A stretch of DNA of 64,000 bases from NCBI GenBank assembly GCA_000437435.1, contig FR899628.1, forward strand, positions 89,614 through 153,613, written 5' to 3'. A program made the position numbers and the translations under genes. The first letter of the stretch is position 1. Each line of letters starts with the position of its first letter. The notes beneath the pieces are model-generated. The model saw only the letters and a program-made list of their open reading frames with translations. It ran no database searches and was not told the origin of the DNA. This stretch comes from Clostridium sp. CAG:768 (lineage in GTDB: Bacteria > Cyanobacteriota > Vampirovibrionia > Gastranaerophilales > Gastranaerophilaceae). Positions 27,727-35,749 of this stretch are shown here, piece after piece.

Positions 27727-29977
27727 ATTTCTCTAATAAATTTCCACTTTCTACATTACCATTCCCAGAATTTGTCTGAGCATTTTGAGATGGAACTGAA
27801 TAAATATCAGATGCAAAAACTCTTGGATCATCAATTTTATCCATAGCCTTCATAATACCTATTTTGCCTGCTTTCTTTTGAATATTTGTCAGCCAAGCAT
27901 TAAATGCATAAGGAATTGCAAAAATTACACCTAAAACAGGTACACCAGCAACAATTCCTGTATTAATTAAAGTTTTATAATTTTTGTAATTAAAATTCAT
28001 TCCCAATTTTTCTTGTAAATCTTTAGGAATTTCAACATCTGCTTTTGAAGCTTTTGATTTAGCCCATAATTTAGTACACTGAGTAATAATATTACGGGTC
28101 CATTTAGCAAGAGCTGTTTGTTTAAAATGGCTTGCAAATAATTCTGATAATATTTCAGACATTCCTTTTTTATTACCATTTGCAACTGAATTAGCTATAC
28201 CTTGTGTACCTATTTTCCCAAGTTCTGCAAGTAAAGGTTCTACCGCAGCTTTTAAATCTTTATTTTTCGGGTGTTCTAAAAATGTTTTTAAATTACCTTG
28301 GATAATTGCTTGTTGGAATTTTTGAACAGTAACTTTATCTTGCTTTTTCACAACATCATAAACATTATTTACAGCCTGTTTTATTGAAGATTTTGAATCA
28401 AAAGTCAAATTAGTAAGCCAATTACCAAGTTTTGCTATAGGGAATTTCCCTTTAATAACCGATGCTGTCAAAAATCCTAAACCTAAAGTTGCACCAACAC
28501 TCCATAAAGTCATTCCTAATTCTTTTGCAATTTCAGAGCCTGCCTCAACATCTTCTGAATATCTTTGAGACATTTCATCCACTTCATCAAAAGCTCTAAA
28601 TACGTTCTTTTGTAAAGACTCAGCTTCTGCTTTTTGGCTATCAGTTATTTCTATTTGACTAAACGCTTTTTGTAATTTTTCATTTTCTTTATATGTTGTC
28701 TTTTTATATTTATTATATTCTGATTTATCTTTGAAATAAGAAGCTAAGAATGAAAAACTTCCACCCAATTTCTTTAAGAAACTTTGCTTTTGTTTCTCAG
28801 CTTTAATATTTTCTGCTTTTTTCATATCTTCATCTGAAAAGGCCATTAGCCTTGCAGGATTTTTCAATAAATCTTGTCTTGCCTTATATCTTCCAATTCT
28901 TGATGCATTTTTTTCTTCTAAAGTCCCTTGCATTTGTATTCCAAATGAAGTCAGAATAGGAACTGCAATAGACACAATATTTCTAACTTTTTTATCAGCT
29001 TTAGCTAACTTTAATAATTTATTAATTCCAACCCCCAATGGAGCTGCAACAAACCAAGATAAAGTTCCCAATGTATCAAATGCATTTTCTACATTTTCAG
29101 AATATTCTTCAGCTTTTATATTGATTTCTTTTACTGCATCTACTATTAATTCTTTATCTTCTTGAGCTCTTTGCAATTGTTCAGGAGATAAGTTTACAGA
29201 TTTAAGTTTGTCAATTTCATTTGGATCTTTGTTATCTAGCCACTCCTTATAAGCTTTTTTATCATTTGAAATATCTTTTAATTCTTTAATCATTTTAGAG
29301 ATGCTATTACGTTCTTTTTCATCAGGTATTGATTTTGCAATCTCTTTAGCTTTTTCTAACTGTTCAGGAGTATAAACTACGAAATTTTTAACATCTTTCA
29401 ACTCATTTTGTTTTGCTTGATAACGCCCTATTCTTGAAGCTTCTTTTTGTTTAGAATTTCCCCATAGGATCATACCAACAGCACTAGAGAGCATTAATCC
29501 CATAATAGCAAAAGGCCCGTATTTTTGAACTCCATTGCGAATTTTAAAAACTCTTGCGGTTAATTTTTTCTGTTCAGAAATTTTTAAAGCTCTATTACTA
29601 TCATCTGCAGATAAGTTTTTAATTTCTTCATTTAATTTATCAATTTTCTTATCTATTTTAGAAGTAAGTTTCTTATCTACAAATTTTAACAACGGAACTT
29701 GAGAAAAAGTTAATCCTAGAACTGGAACCATCGATATAAGACCTGTTAATTGTTCCATATCTTGGCAATTATCTTCGGATCTTGCATCCATCATTTCAGT
29801 TGCTCTAATAACTGTTTGAGCCTTTTTATTTGTCAATTCTACTTTATCTTCAGGTATTTCAATATTTGCAGCTAAATACTCTTTTTGAGCTCTTTCATCA
29901 GCCTGCTTTTGCTCCCATGCATCATATTTATTATAATTTTTTCTTACTTCATTGATTGAATTTAAAAATTGTCCCAT
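27707..29977 (-). CDS. Large membrane protein with repeated ASRIGRY units, unknown function
   Basis: A 756-residue Lys/Glu-rich protein with several hydrophobic segments (about residues 80-98, 154-172, 303-320, 331-348, 490-508 and 670-690). It contains an internal duplication: ASRIGRYQAKQ (180-190) and ASRIGRYKARQ (358-368), each following a hydrophobic segment and each followed ~110 residues later by YSE[ND]VE and another hydrophobic stretch. A diverged third copy of the motif, KKAGKIG (701-707), lies near the C-terminus. The divergent neighbour at 30126 carries the related TKAERIG. No enzymatic motif is seen. Confidence 0.75.
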   Translation of the reverse strand: MGQFLNSINEVRKNYNKYDAWEQKQADERAQKEYLAANIEIPEDKVELTNKKAQTVIRATEMMDARSEDNCQDMEQLTGLISMVPVLGLTFSQVPLLKFVDKKLTSKIDKKIDKLNEEIKNLSADDSNRALKISEQKKLTARVFKIRNGVQKYGPFAIMGLMLSSAVGMILWGNSKQKEASRIGRYQAKQNELKDVKNFVVYTPEQLEKAKEIAKSIPDEKERNSISKMIKELKDISNDKKAYKEWLDNKDPNEIDKLKSVNLSPEQLQRAQEDKELIVDAVKEINIKAEEYSENVENAFDTLGTLSWFVAAPLGVGINKLLKLAKADKKVRNIVSIAVPILTSFGIQMQGTLEEKNASRIGRYKARQDLLKNPARLMAFSDEDMKKAENIKAEKQKQSFLKKLGGSFSFLASYFKDKSEYNKYKKTTYKENEKLQKAFSQIEITDSQKAEAESLQKNVFRAFDEVDEMSQRYSEDVEAGSEIAKELGMTLWSVGATLGLGFLTASVIKGKFPIAKLGNWLTNLTFDSKSSIKQAVNNVYDVVKKQDKVTVQKFQQAIIQGNLKTFLEHPKNKDLKAAVEPLLAELGKIGTQGIANSVANGNKKGMSEILSELFASHFKQTALAKWTRNIITQCTKLWAKSKASKADVEIPKDLQEKLGMNFNYKNYKTLINTGIVAGVPVLGVIFAIPYAFNAWLTNIQKKAGKIGIMKAMDKIDDPRVFASDIYSVPSQNAQTNSGNGNVESGNLLEKFKQQAI

Positions 29978-30012
29978 TAATTTTTCCGAAAAATTTTTCT
30001 ACCAATATTAAT

Positions 30013-30041
30013 ATAAAATCGTAAAAACAAAAAAAATTGCC
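30013..30041 (-). promoter_or_regulatory. GCAA/TTTAT box upstream of gene 29977
   Basis: On the minus strand, GGCAA (30041-30037) and TTTAT (30017-30013) are 24 bases apart start to start, as upstream of other lineage-specific genes. It faces the similar box of the divergent gene 30126. Confidence 0.45.
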
Positions 30042-30079
30042 ACTTAATTTAATATAAATTAACAATAATAAAGCAAACA

Positions 30080-30107
30080 AGCAAAAATAATTATCATTAT
30101 TTTTTAT
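30080..30107 (+). promoter_or_regulatory. GCAA/TTTAT box upstream of gene 30126
   Basis: AGCAA at 30080 and TTTAT at 30103 (offset 23) lie 19 bases before the ATG. Two divergent promoters with the same box share this 148-base gap. Confidence 0.45.
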
Positions 30108-30125
30108 TATAATTAAGGGGAAATC

Positions 30126-32819
30126 ATGTCAGGAATAGATAATTTTTTAAATAAAAGCGGACAAAATCAATATTACATTACTCCACAACCAGCAAATAAT
30201 GCTGTAAAAAGTGATGTTAAAATTAAAGATACAGAAAATACAACAACAAATATAATTACAAATTCTAATATTAGAGATGAATTTGTAAAAGAAAAAAAGA
30301 ATAATGGCCTTATTAGAAAATTCTACAATTTTTTGAAAAATAAAACTAATATAGGTCTTGGCTCAAAAGCTGTCGAAAAAGAAATTGATAAATTTGAAAA
30401 AGGCGAAATTTCTGAAGAAAATATAAAAGATACAATTACAAAATATAAAACCTCTCAACAAAATTCAGTACAAGCATTTGCAGACACAGCAACTGCAGCT
30501 GTTACTATTAGCGGATACTACTTAGGCAATAATTTTATTAAAAAATACCAAGCTCAAGATAAATTAAATGCATTGCCACAATTTATAAAAAATATAAAAG
30601 AAAATACTGATAGTATTAAGCTTAAACGCCTTAAATTAATTGAAGATATTCTAAAATCTAAAACTAAAGCTACAATACTAATGCTTCCTATTCTTGGAAT
30701 TGTTGGAGGAATAACAAAATTAACAATTACAAAAGCCGAAAGAATAGGATCAAAAGAATTTAAAGTTGATAAAAAAGCGTTTACAGATAAAAAAGAACTT
30801 AAAGCAGAAAAGAAAAAAGCAAGAAAAGAAAGAAGAAAAACTAACTTCAAAAACTTCTTAACAGGAGCAGCAAACGGAATTCTAGCACCTGTAACAGCCT
30901 TAGCAGGAGGTATAATCGGAATTCCTGCATACATTTTAGCAACAACAGGGCTTAGATACACAACAAACAATAAAGATAAAAAAGATAAATCTTTAAACGA
31001 TTTTACTCAATCATTCAAAGATAATGCGGCTGTAAATACTCTAGCTGCAGTTGCAGTAGCTGTACCGGCATTCAAAAAAGCTCATTTCAGCCATGTTTTA
31101 GGAAAAAATTTAGACAAAGTCGTAGATAAACTAAAAGATGTAAAATTAGAACTTCCAGACTTACCGTCTTCAAAATCAGCTTACCAAGAACTTGAAGATT
31201 TTATGCTTAACTCTGGAGCTATTCAAAATATAATTAAATCTGACAAACTATATTTAAGCGACAATATGGATGAAATTATAAAAAATTTAACAGATGAAAA
31301 CATATTTGCTGTAAAATTCTTACAAATCAAAAATAAAGGTTTACTATCAGGAGAATACAATCAATATGGAAGAATATCAGAAGCACTAAGAGAAAATTGT
31401 CCACCGACAAGAACTCTTGAAGAAGCTCAAGAACATATTAACAAACTTTGGGGATCTTCTGAATACAAAGTGTCAAAACTTCTTGGTGTAGGGACAGTAG
31501 CAGAAACTTATTTAGCAAAAGATTCATCAGGCAAAGAAGTTTGTATTAAAGTTCTAAAAAATGGTATAAATGCTGAAAAAATCGCTAAAGATAAAGAAAA
31601 ATTTATTAAACTTATCACAGGAGATACTCCTGCAGATAAACTAAACGACAATCAAAAATATTTAATAAAAAACATCAATGATTTAGCAGAAGGCATTTCA
31701 AAAGAAGTTGATTTCGTAAACGAAATGAACGCTGCAAAAGAATTGAAAAAATACAGTAAAGTTGCAGATGTCGTAGTTCCAATGGAAGCTAAGCCTGGAA
31801 TATACATAATGGAAAAAGCACCTGGCATAAGCGTAAAAACTCTTGTTGATTATTATAACTGCGAAAGTAGTATAAAATATTTTAAAAGATACGCAAAAAA
31901 ACACCCTGATACAGAATGGGTAAAACCAACTATTGAAAAATATGAAGAAGACTTGAAGAAAATCAAATCAAGAGCTCCTGAATTTGAAGACTTTGATATG
32001 ACACCTTCACAAATTAAAAAATTACTAAAAACATATATTGACTTACAAGTAGAACAATTTTCAAAAGTAGATAAAAATGGAAAAGTTATCCACGCAGACA
32101 TTCACCCTGGAAACATTTTCATCAATCTTCAAGCTCTTAAATCAGGAAAAGGCAAATTATTAACTTTAATTGATACAGGTAATACAATTAAATTAAGCAA
32201 AGAACAAGCAATGGCTTCATTAAAAGTTGTTGGCTTTATTAAAAACGGAAACACTAAAGATTTAGCAAATATTGTATTACAAGATGCTATTTTACCTCAA
32301 GGCCTTTCTAAAGAAGAAGCTCTTGTAAAAGTCGAAAAAGACTTAAAAACATTCTTCTTTGACAACAAAACAAAAATCAATTCAATGAATATGGATACAT
32401 TCTATGCATTGTCAGATAACATTTTAAGGAAATACAATATTATTCCTAATAATACACAATTAAATTTAAATAAAGCAAAAATCTCAGCTAAAAATTCATT
32501 TGAAGATCTAGTCGAATCATTCTTTGAAAAAAAATACGGAGACAAAAACTGGGAAGATTCCTCTAAAGCTGAAATGGTTACAGCAATTACAAGTGCAGCA
32601 AAAGATATGGCTGAAATAGGCATAAAACTTCAATCAGCAAATACTATTCAAGAAACTAAAAATTTAACTCAAATGTCTACAAAAGAAGCAATGAATTTCT
32701 TAAGAAATAAAAATATGCTAAAAACAAACAGCGAAGAATATTTGACATATAAAATGAAACAAAATATGCCAGGACCAAAAATTAAAGAAGAAGAAATTCT
32801 TGAAAAAATTAAAGAATAA
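30126..32819 (+). CDS. ABC1/UbiB-type atypical kinase with N-terminal membrane region
   Basis: The 897-residue protein has a polar N-terminus, hydrophobic segments (about residues 115-140, 180-205 and 240-285) and a C-terminal ABC1/UbiB kinase-like domain (about 445-720). In it, GVGTVAETYLA replaces the Ala-rich loop, CIKVLKNG supplies the Lys, HADIHPGN (about 656) is the catalytic segment and LIDTGN (about 682) the metal site. TKAERIG (about 201-207) after a hydrophobic segment resembles the repeat of the divergent 756-residue protein. UbiB-family proteins act as lipid-linked ATPases in isoprenoid quinone biology; a role for this fusion is not known. Confidence 0.8.
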   Translation: MSGIDNFLNKSGQNQYYITPQPANNAVKSDVKIKDTENTTTNIITNSNIRDEFVKEKKNNGLIRKFYNFLKNKTNIGLGSKAVEKEIDKFEKGEISEENIKDTITKYKTSQQNSVQAFADTATAAVTISGYYLGNNFIKKYQAQDKLNALPQFIKNIKENTDSIKLKRLKLIEDILKSKTKATILMLPILGIVGGITKLTITKAERIGSKEFKVDKKAFTDKKELKAEKKKARKERRKTNFKNFLTGAANGILAPVTALAGGIIGIPAYILATTGLRYTTNNKDKKDKSLNDFTQSFKDNAAVNTLAAVAVAVPAFKKAHFSHVLGKNLDKVVDKLKDVKLELPDLPSSKSAYQELEDFMLNSGAIQNIIKSDKLYLSDNMDEIIKNLTDENIFAVKFLQIKNKGLLSGEYNQYGRISEALRENCPPTRTLEEAQEHINKLWGSSEYKVSKLLGVGTVAETYLAKDSSGKEVCIKVLKNGINAEKIAKDKEKFIKLITGDTPADKLNDNQKYLIKNINDLAEGISKEVDFVNEMNAAKELKKYSKVADVVVPMEAKPGIYIMEKAPGISVKTLVDYYNCESSIKYFKRYAKKHPDTEWVKPTIEKYEEDLKKIKSRAPEFEDFDMTPSQIKKLLKTYIDLQVEQFSKVDKNGKVIHADIHPGNIFINLQALKSGKGKLLTLIDTGNTIKLSKEQAMASLKVVGFIKNGNTKDLANIVLQDAILPQGLSKEEALVKVEKDLKTFFFDNKTKINSMNMDTFYALSDNILRKYNIIPNNTQLNLNKAKISAKNSFEDLVESFFEKKYGDKNWEDSSKAEMVTAITSAAKDMAEIGIKLQSANTIQETKNLTQMSTKEAMNFLRNKNMLKTNSEEYLTYKMKQNMPGPKIKEEEILEKIKE

Positions 32820-32866
32820 TAAAATTATTCTTAATAAAACGTAAGTGGCGGGTAGAGTGGCACGCT

Positions 32867-33580
32867 CTATTCATTGAATTCTTGGATAGAAATTGATTCA
32901 ATTCCCTCTAATTTTTGATAATTTTTATATAAATCCTGAATAGGGTGACGACCAACAAAATCAAGAATTACAACAATTTTAGTCAAGTTATCATCTTGTT
33001 TGTTTAATTTTCTTGAAATTTCTCTTAAATGTTTGCTGTTTTCAATTATATAATCATAAATATCATTTGAATTTTCATTAAGGCAAGAAATACTCATTTT
33101 CAAACGTCTTGTATTTTTTGTACTTGAAATAAGAACATTTTTTTCAAAAAGTCTTACAGATACAAGTACTAGAATTGATAAAACTGTAGCAACAATTGCA
33201 AGTCCATACATCCCAGCACCACAAGCCATACCAATACTTGCGGATACCCACAAAGTTGCAGCAGTAGTTAAGCCAAACACAGTAGCCCCGTGTCTTAATA
33301 CAGTACCACCACCTATAAAACCGATACCGGTTACTACCTGAGCTGCGACACGAGCAGTATCACGAGTTCCTAATTCATCACCAGTAACAGATACCTCTGG
33401 GAAACCGTAAATAGAAATTATTGTAAATAAACAAGCTCCGAGACAAACTAAAATATTAGTTCGCAAACCTGCATATTTATTTGTCATCTCACGTTCAAGC
33501 CCGATTGCAAAGCCTAAAAGGACTGATGACAAAACTCTTATAACCAAAGTGATATCAAAAATTCCAGACAAAGTTTCCAT
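32867..33580 (-). CDS. MgtC/SapB family membrane protein
   Basis: The 237-residue protein has five predicted membrane helices in its first ~150 residues with the family motifs LLGFAIGLEREMTNKYAG, GLRTNILVCLGA and GIGFIGGGTVLR, then a soluble ACT-like C-terminal domain. MgtC proteins in other bacteria act in low-magnesium survival and modulate the F-type ATP synthase. It lies downstream of the peptide permease genes by 21 bases and may be cotranscribed with them. Confidence 0.9.
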   Translation of the reverse strand: METLSGIFDITLVIRVLSSVLLGFAIGLEREMTNKYAGLRTNILVCLGACLFTIISIYGFPEVSVTGDELGTRDTARVAAQVVTGIGFIGGGTVLRHGATVFGLTTAATLWVSASIGMACGAGMYGLAIVATVLSILVLVSVRLFEKNVLISSTKNTRRLKMSISCLNENSNDIYDYIIENSKHLREISRKLNKQDDNLTKIVVILDFVGRHPIQDLYKNYQKLEGIESISIQEFNE

Positions 33581-33601
33581 ATTCTAACCCTTTATCACTG
33601 C

Positions 33602-34669
33602 CTACTGCTGTTTACTTTTAGGATCCAGCACATCTCTTATTGTATCACCAATCAGATTAAATGCCAATACAGCAATAAAAATTAAAAAACCGGGAGTCAA
33701 AAGCCAAGGACGATAGATTATATTAGTATATTCTTGAGCTTCTTTTAACATATTCCCCCAACTTGCATCAGGCTGTTGAATACCAAGTCCTAAAAAGCTC
33801 AATCCAGATTCAGATAAAATGTAAGAAGGAACAGACAAAGTCATTGCAACAATTACAAAACTTGTAGTCTGAGGTAAAATATGTTTTACAATAATTCTTA
33901 AACGCGAAGCTCCAATAGATTTAGCAGCCTGAACGTATTCCCTATTTTTTATTGACAATACCATACCCCTTACAACTCTTGCAAAACTTGCCCAACCGAT
34001 TAATGCTAAAATTACAACAATCAGCATAAATCTTTGCACACTTGTCATTCCAGACGGCAAAATTGAAGCTAATATAATTAAAAGATAAAAACTCGGGATA
34101 GACATTACAGCTTCGGCAAATCTCATCATAACCATATCAACTTTTCCACCGAAATACCCTGCAATACCACCATATAAAAGCCCTATAGGGAATAACACAA
34201 ACAATGCCAAAAACCCTATGGTCATAGAAATTCTACCACCGAATAAAATTCTTGAAAAGACGTCACGACCGTTAATGTCAGTACCTAATAAAAACAATCT
34301 GCCATCTGTATCAGTTGTCACAAGGTGTCGTTTCATAGGAATTAAACCTAAAAATTTATACGGCTGTCCTTTAGAGAAAAATTTAATATAATGTTTTTGA
34401 CTTCTGTCGAGTGTATAAATAATTTTTAAATCATCTGGATCAAATTCTCTTTTATAATTATAAGTATAAGGTTTTGAAAATTTCCCGTTCTCATCAATTG
34501 TAAAAATCTTAGATGGAGGCACATAGGCCATAGATCTATCAGAAAAATCTTTTGTATAAGGAGCTATAAAATCAGCAAAAAATAATGCTAAATAGATTAT
34601 TCCGAGTACAATCAGAGCAATCCTTGCAAATTTATCTTTCCATAATTGTTTAAACAAATCTCTTATCAT
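33602..34669 (-). CDS. Oligopeptide/dipeptide ABC transporter permease (OppC/DppC type)
   Basis: The 355-residue protein has one N-terminal helix, a periplasmic domain of about 100 residues and a C-terminal permease core of five helices. The LLGTDINGRDVFSRILFG entry and the EAA loop EYVQAAKSIGASRLRIIVKHILP contact the ATPase subunit. It overlaps the OppB-type gene by four bases. No ATPase gene (oppD/oppF) follows; the next gene is mgtC-like, so the ATPases must be encoded elsewhere. Confidence 0.9.
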   Translation of the reverse strand: MIRDLFKQLWKDKFARIALIVLGIIYLALFFADFIAPYTKDFSDRSMAYVPPSKIFTIDENGKFSKPYTYNYKREFDPDDLKIIYTLDRSQKHYIKFFSKGQPYKFLGLIPMKRHLVTTDTDGRLFLLGTDINGRDVFSRILFGGRISMTIGFLALFVLFPIGLLYGGIAGYFGGKVDMVMMRFAEAVMSIPSFYLLIILASILPSGMTSVQRFMLIVVILALIGWASFARVVRGMVLSIKNREYVQAAKSIGASRLRIIVKHILPQTTSFVIVAMTLSVPSYILSESGLSFLGLGIQQPDASWGNMLKEAQEYTNIIYRPWLLTPGFLIFIAVLAFNLIGDTIRDVLDPKSKQQ

Positions 34670-35643
34670 GCCTGACTCCCTTCTCTGATACGAGGATCAG
34701 TAATAATAAGCAGAATATCTGCGATCAAATTTCCTAAAATTAACATTACAGCCCCCATCATTAAAGAAGCCATAACAAGGTTTATATCTGATTTCAAAAC
34801 AGCTTCCAATATCAAACGACCGAGCCCAGGATATTGAAAAACATATTCAGTCAATGCAGCACCGCTCAATAACCCTGCAAATTCAAATCCTAAAAGAGTA
34901 ATCAAAGGATTAACCGCATTTCTCAAAGCGTGTTTAAATATAACCTTAAATTCACTAAGCCCTTTAGCCCTTGCGAATTTAACATAATCACTATCCAAAA
35001 CATCTAAAAGATTTCCTCTCATTTGTCTTTGCAAACCCGCAAGAGATAATGTAAATAAAACAGTCACAGGCAACACCAAATGGTGAGTAATATCTAAAAA
35101 CTTTTGAGAAAAAGTCATTTCCATAAAATTAGAACTAGTAAGCCCTCCGACTGGGAACCAACCAGTCTTAACTGCAAATATTAACAGTAATACAGCAAAG
35201 AAAAATGAAGGAATTGCCATACCTATACTTGTCAAAACAGTTAAAGCTCTATCAAAAGGAGTTTTCCAATACACAGCAGCAAGAATCCCTAAAGGTACAC
35301 CAACAGACCAAGATAAAAATATTACAATCAAAGTGAGCAATAAAGTATTTGGAATCCGTTCTTTTAGTTTAGTACTAACTTGTTCACCGTTTGAAGTTAC
35401 TCCTAAATCTCCTTTTATGAAAGACTTTGCCCATTTTCCGTATTGGACAATAATAGGTTTATCAAGCCCTAATCTTTCAGTTTCCTTTTGCAAAGTTTCT
35501 TTAGAAACTGACGGATTTAACCTTAATTCTGCTAAAGGATCAACAGGTGAAAGACGTATTATAAAAAAGCTTATTAAAGAAACGATTATAAGCAAAGGGA
35601 TTGTCTGTAGTATTCTTTTTAAAATATATATTAAAATTTGCAT
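34666..35643 (-). CDS. Oligopeptide/dipeptide ABC transporter permease (OppB/DppB type)
   Basis: The 325-residue protein has six membrane helices and the family signatures RILQTIPLLIIVSLISF, RLGLDKPIIVQYGKW and the EAA loop DYVKFARAKGLSEFKVIFKHAL. It pairs with the OppC-type protein to form the inner-membrane channel for peptides delivered by the substrate-binding protein encoded upstream. Confidence 0.92.
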   Translation of the reverse strand: MQILIYILKRILQTIPLLIIVSLISFFIIRLSPVDPLAELRLNPSVSKETLQKETERLGLDKPIIVQYGKWAKSFIKGDLGVTSNGEQVSTKLKERIPNTLLLTLIVIFLSWSVGVPLGILAAVYWKTPFDRALTVLTSIGMAIPSFFFAVLLLIFAVKTGWFPVGGLTSSNFMEMTFSQKFLDITHHLVLPVTVLFTLSLAGLQRQMRGNLLDVLDSDYVKFARAKGLSEFKVIFKHALRNAVNPLITLLGFEFAGLLSGAALTEYVFQYPGLGRLILEAVLKSDINLVMASLMMGAVMLILGNLIADILLIITDPRIREGSQA

Positions 35644-35694
35644 GTTCTTTTGTTTTTCCTTATTTTAACAACTGCGCCTCGCATTAAACGGCAC

Positions 35695-35748
35695 CGCTCA
35701 TAATCAAAACGAAAACTCAACGTTTGCGTTTATGATTACTCGACTCTC
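35695..35748. repeat. GC-richer patch with imperfect hairpin between oppB- and oppA-type genes
   Basis: TAATCAAAACG (about 35701) and CGTTTATGATTA (about 35727) form an imperfect stem. The flanks carry repeated ACCGCTC and CTCG motifs that stand out from the AT-rich surroundings and run into the last codons of the binding-protein gene. It may be an attenuator or a small repeat element. Confidence 0.4.
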
Positions 35749-35749
35749 G

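Noticed and set aside
32852..32868. Short hairpin TAGAGTG/CGCTCTA between the ABC1-kinase gene and mgtC as a terminator
   Set aside because: Seven pairs including a wobble and no T-run in either direction; kept only as a note.
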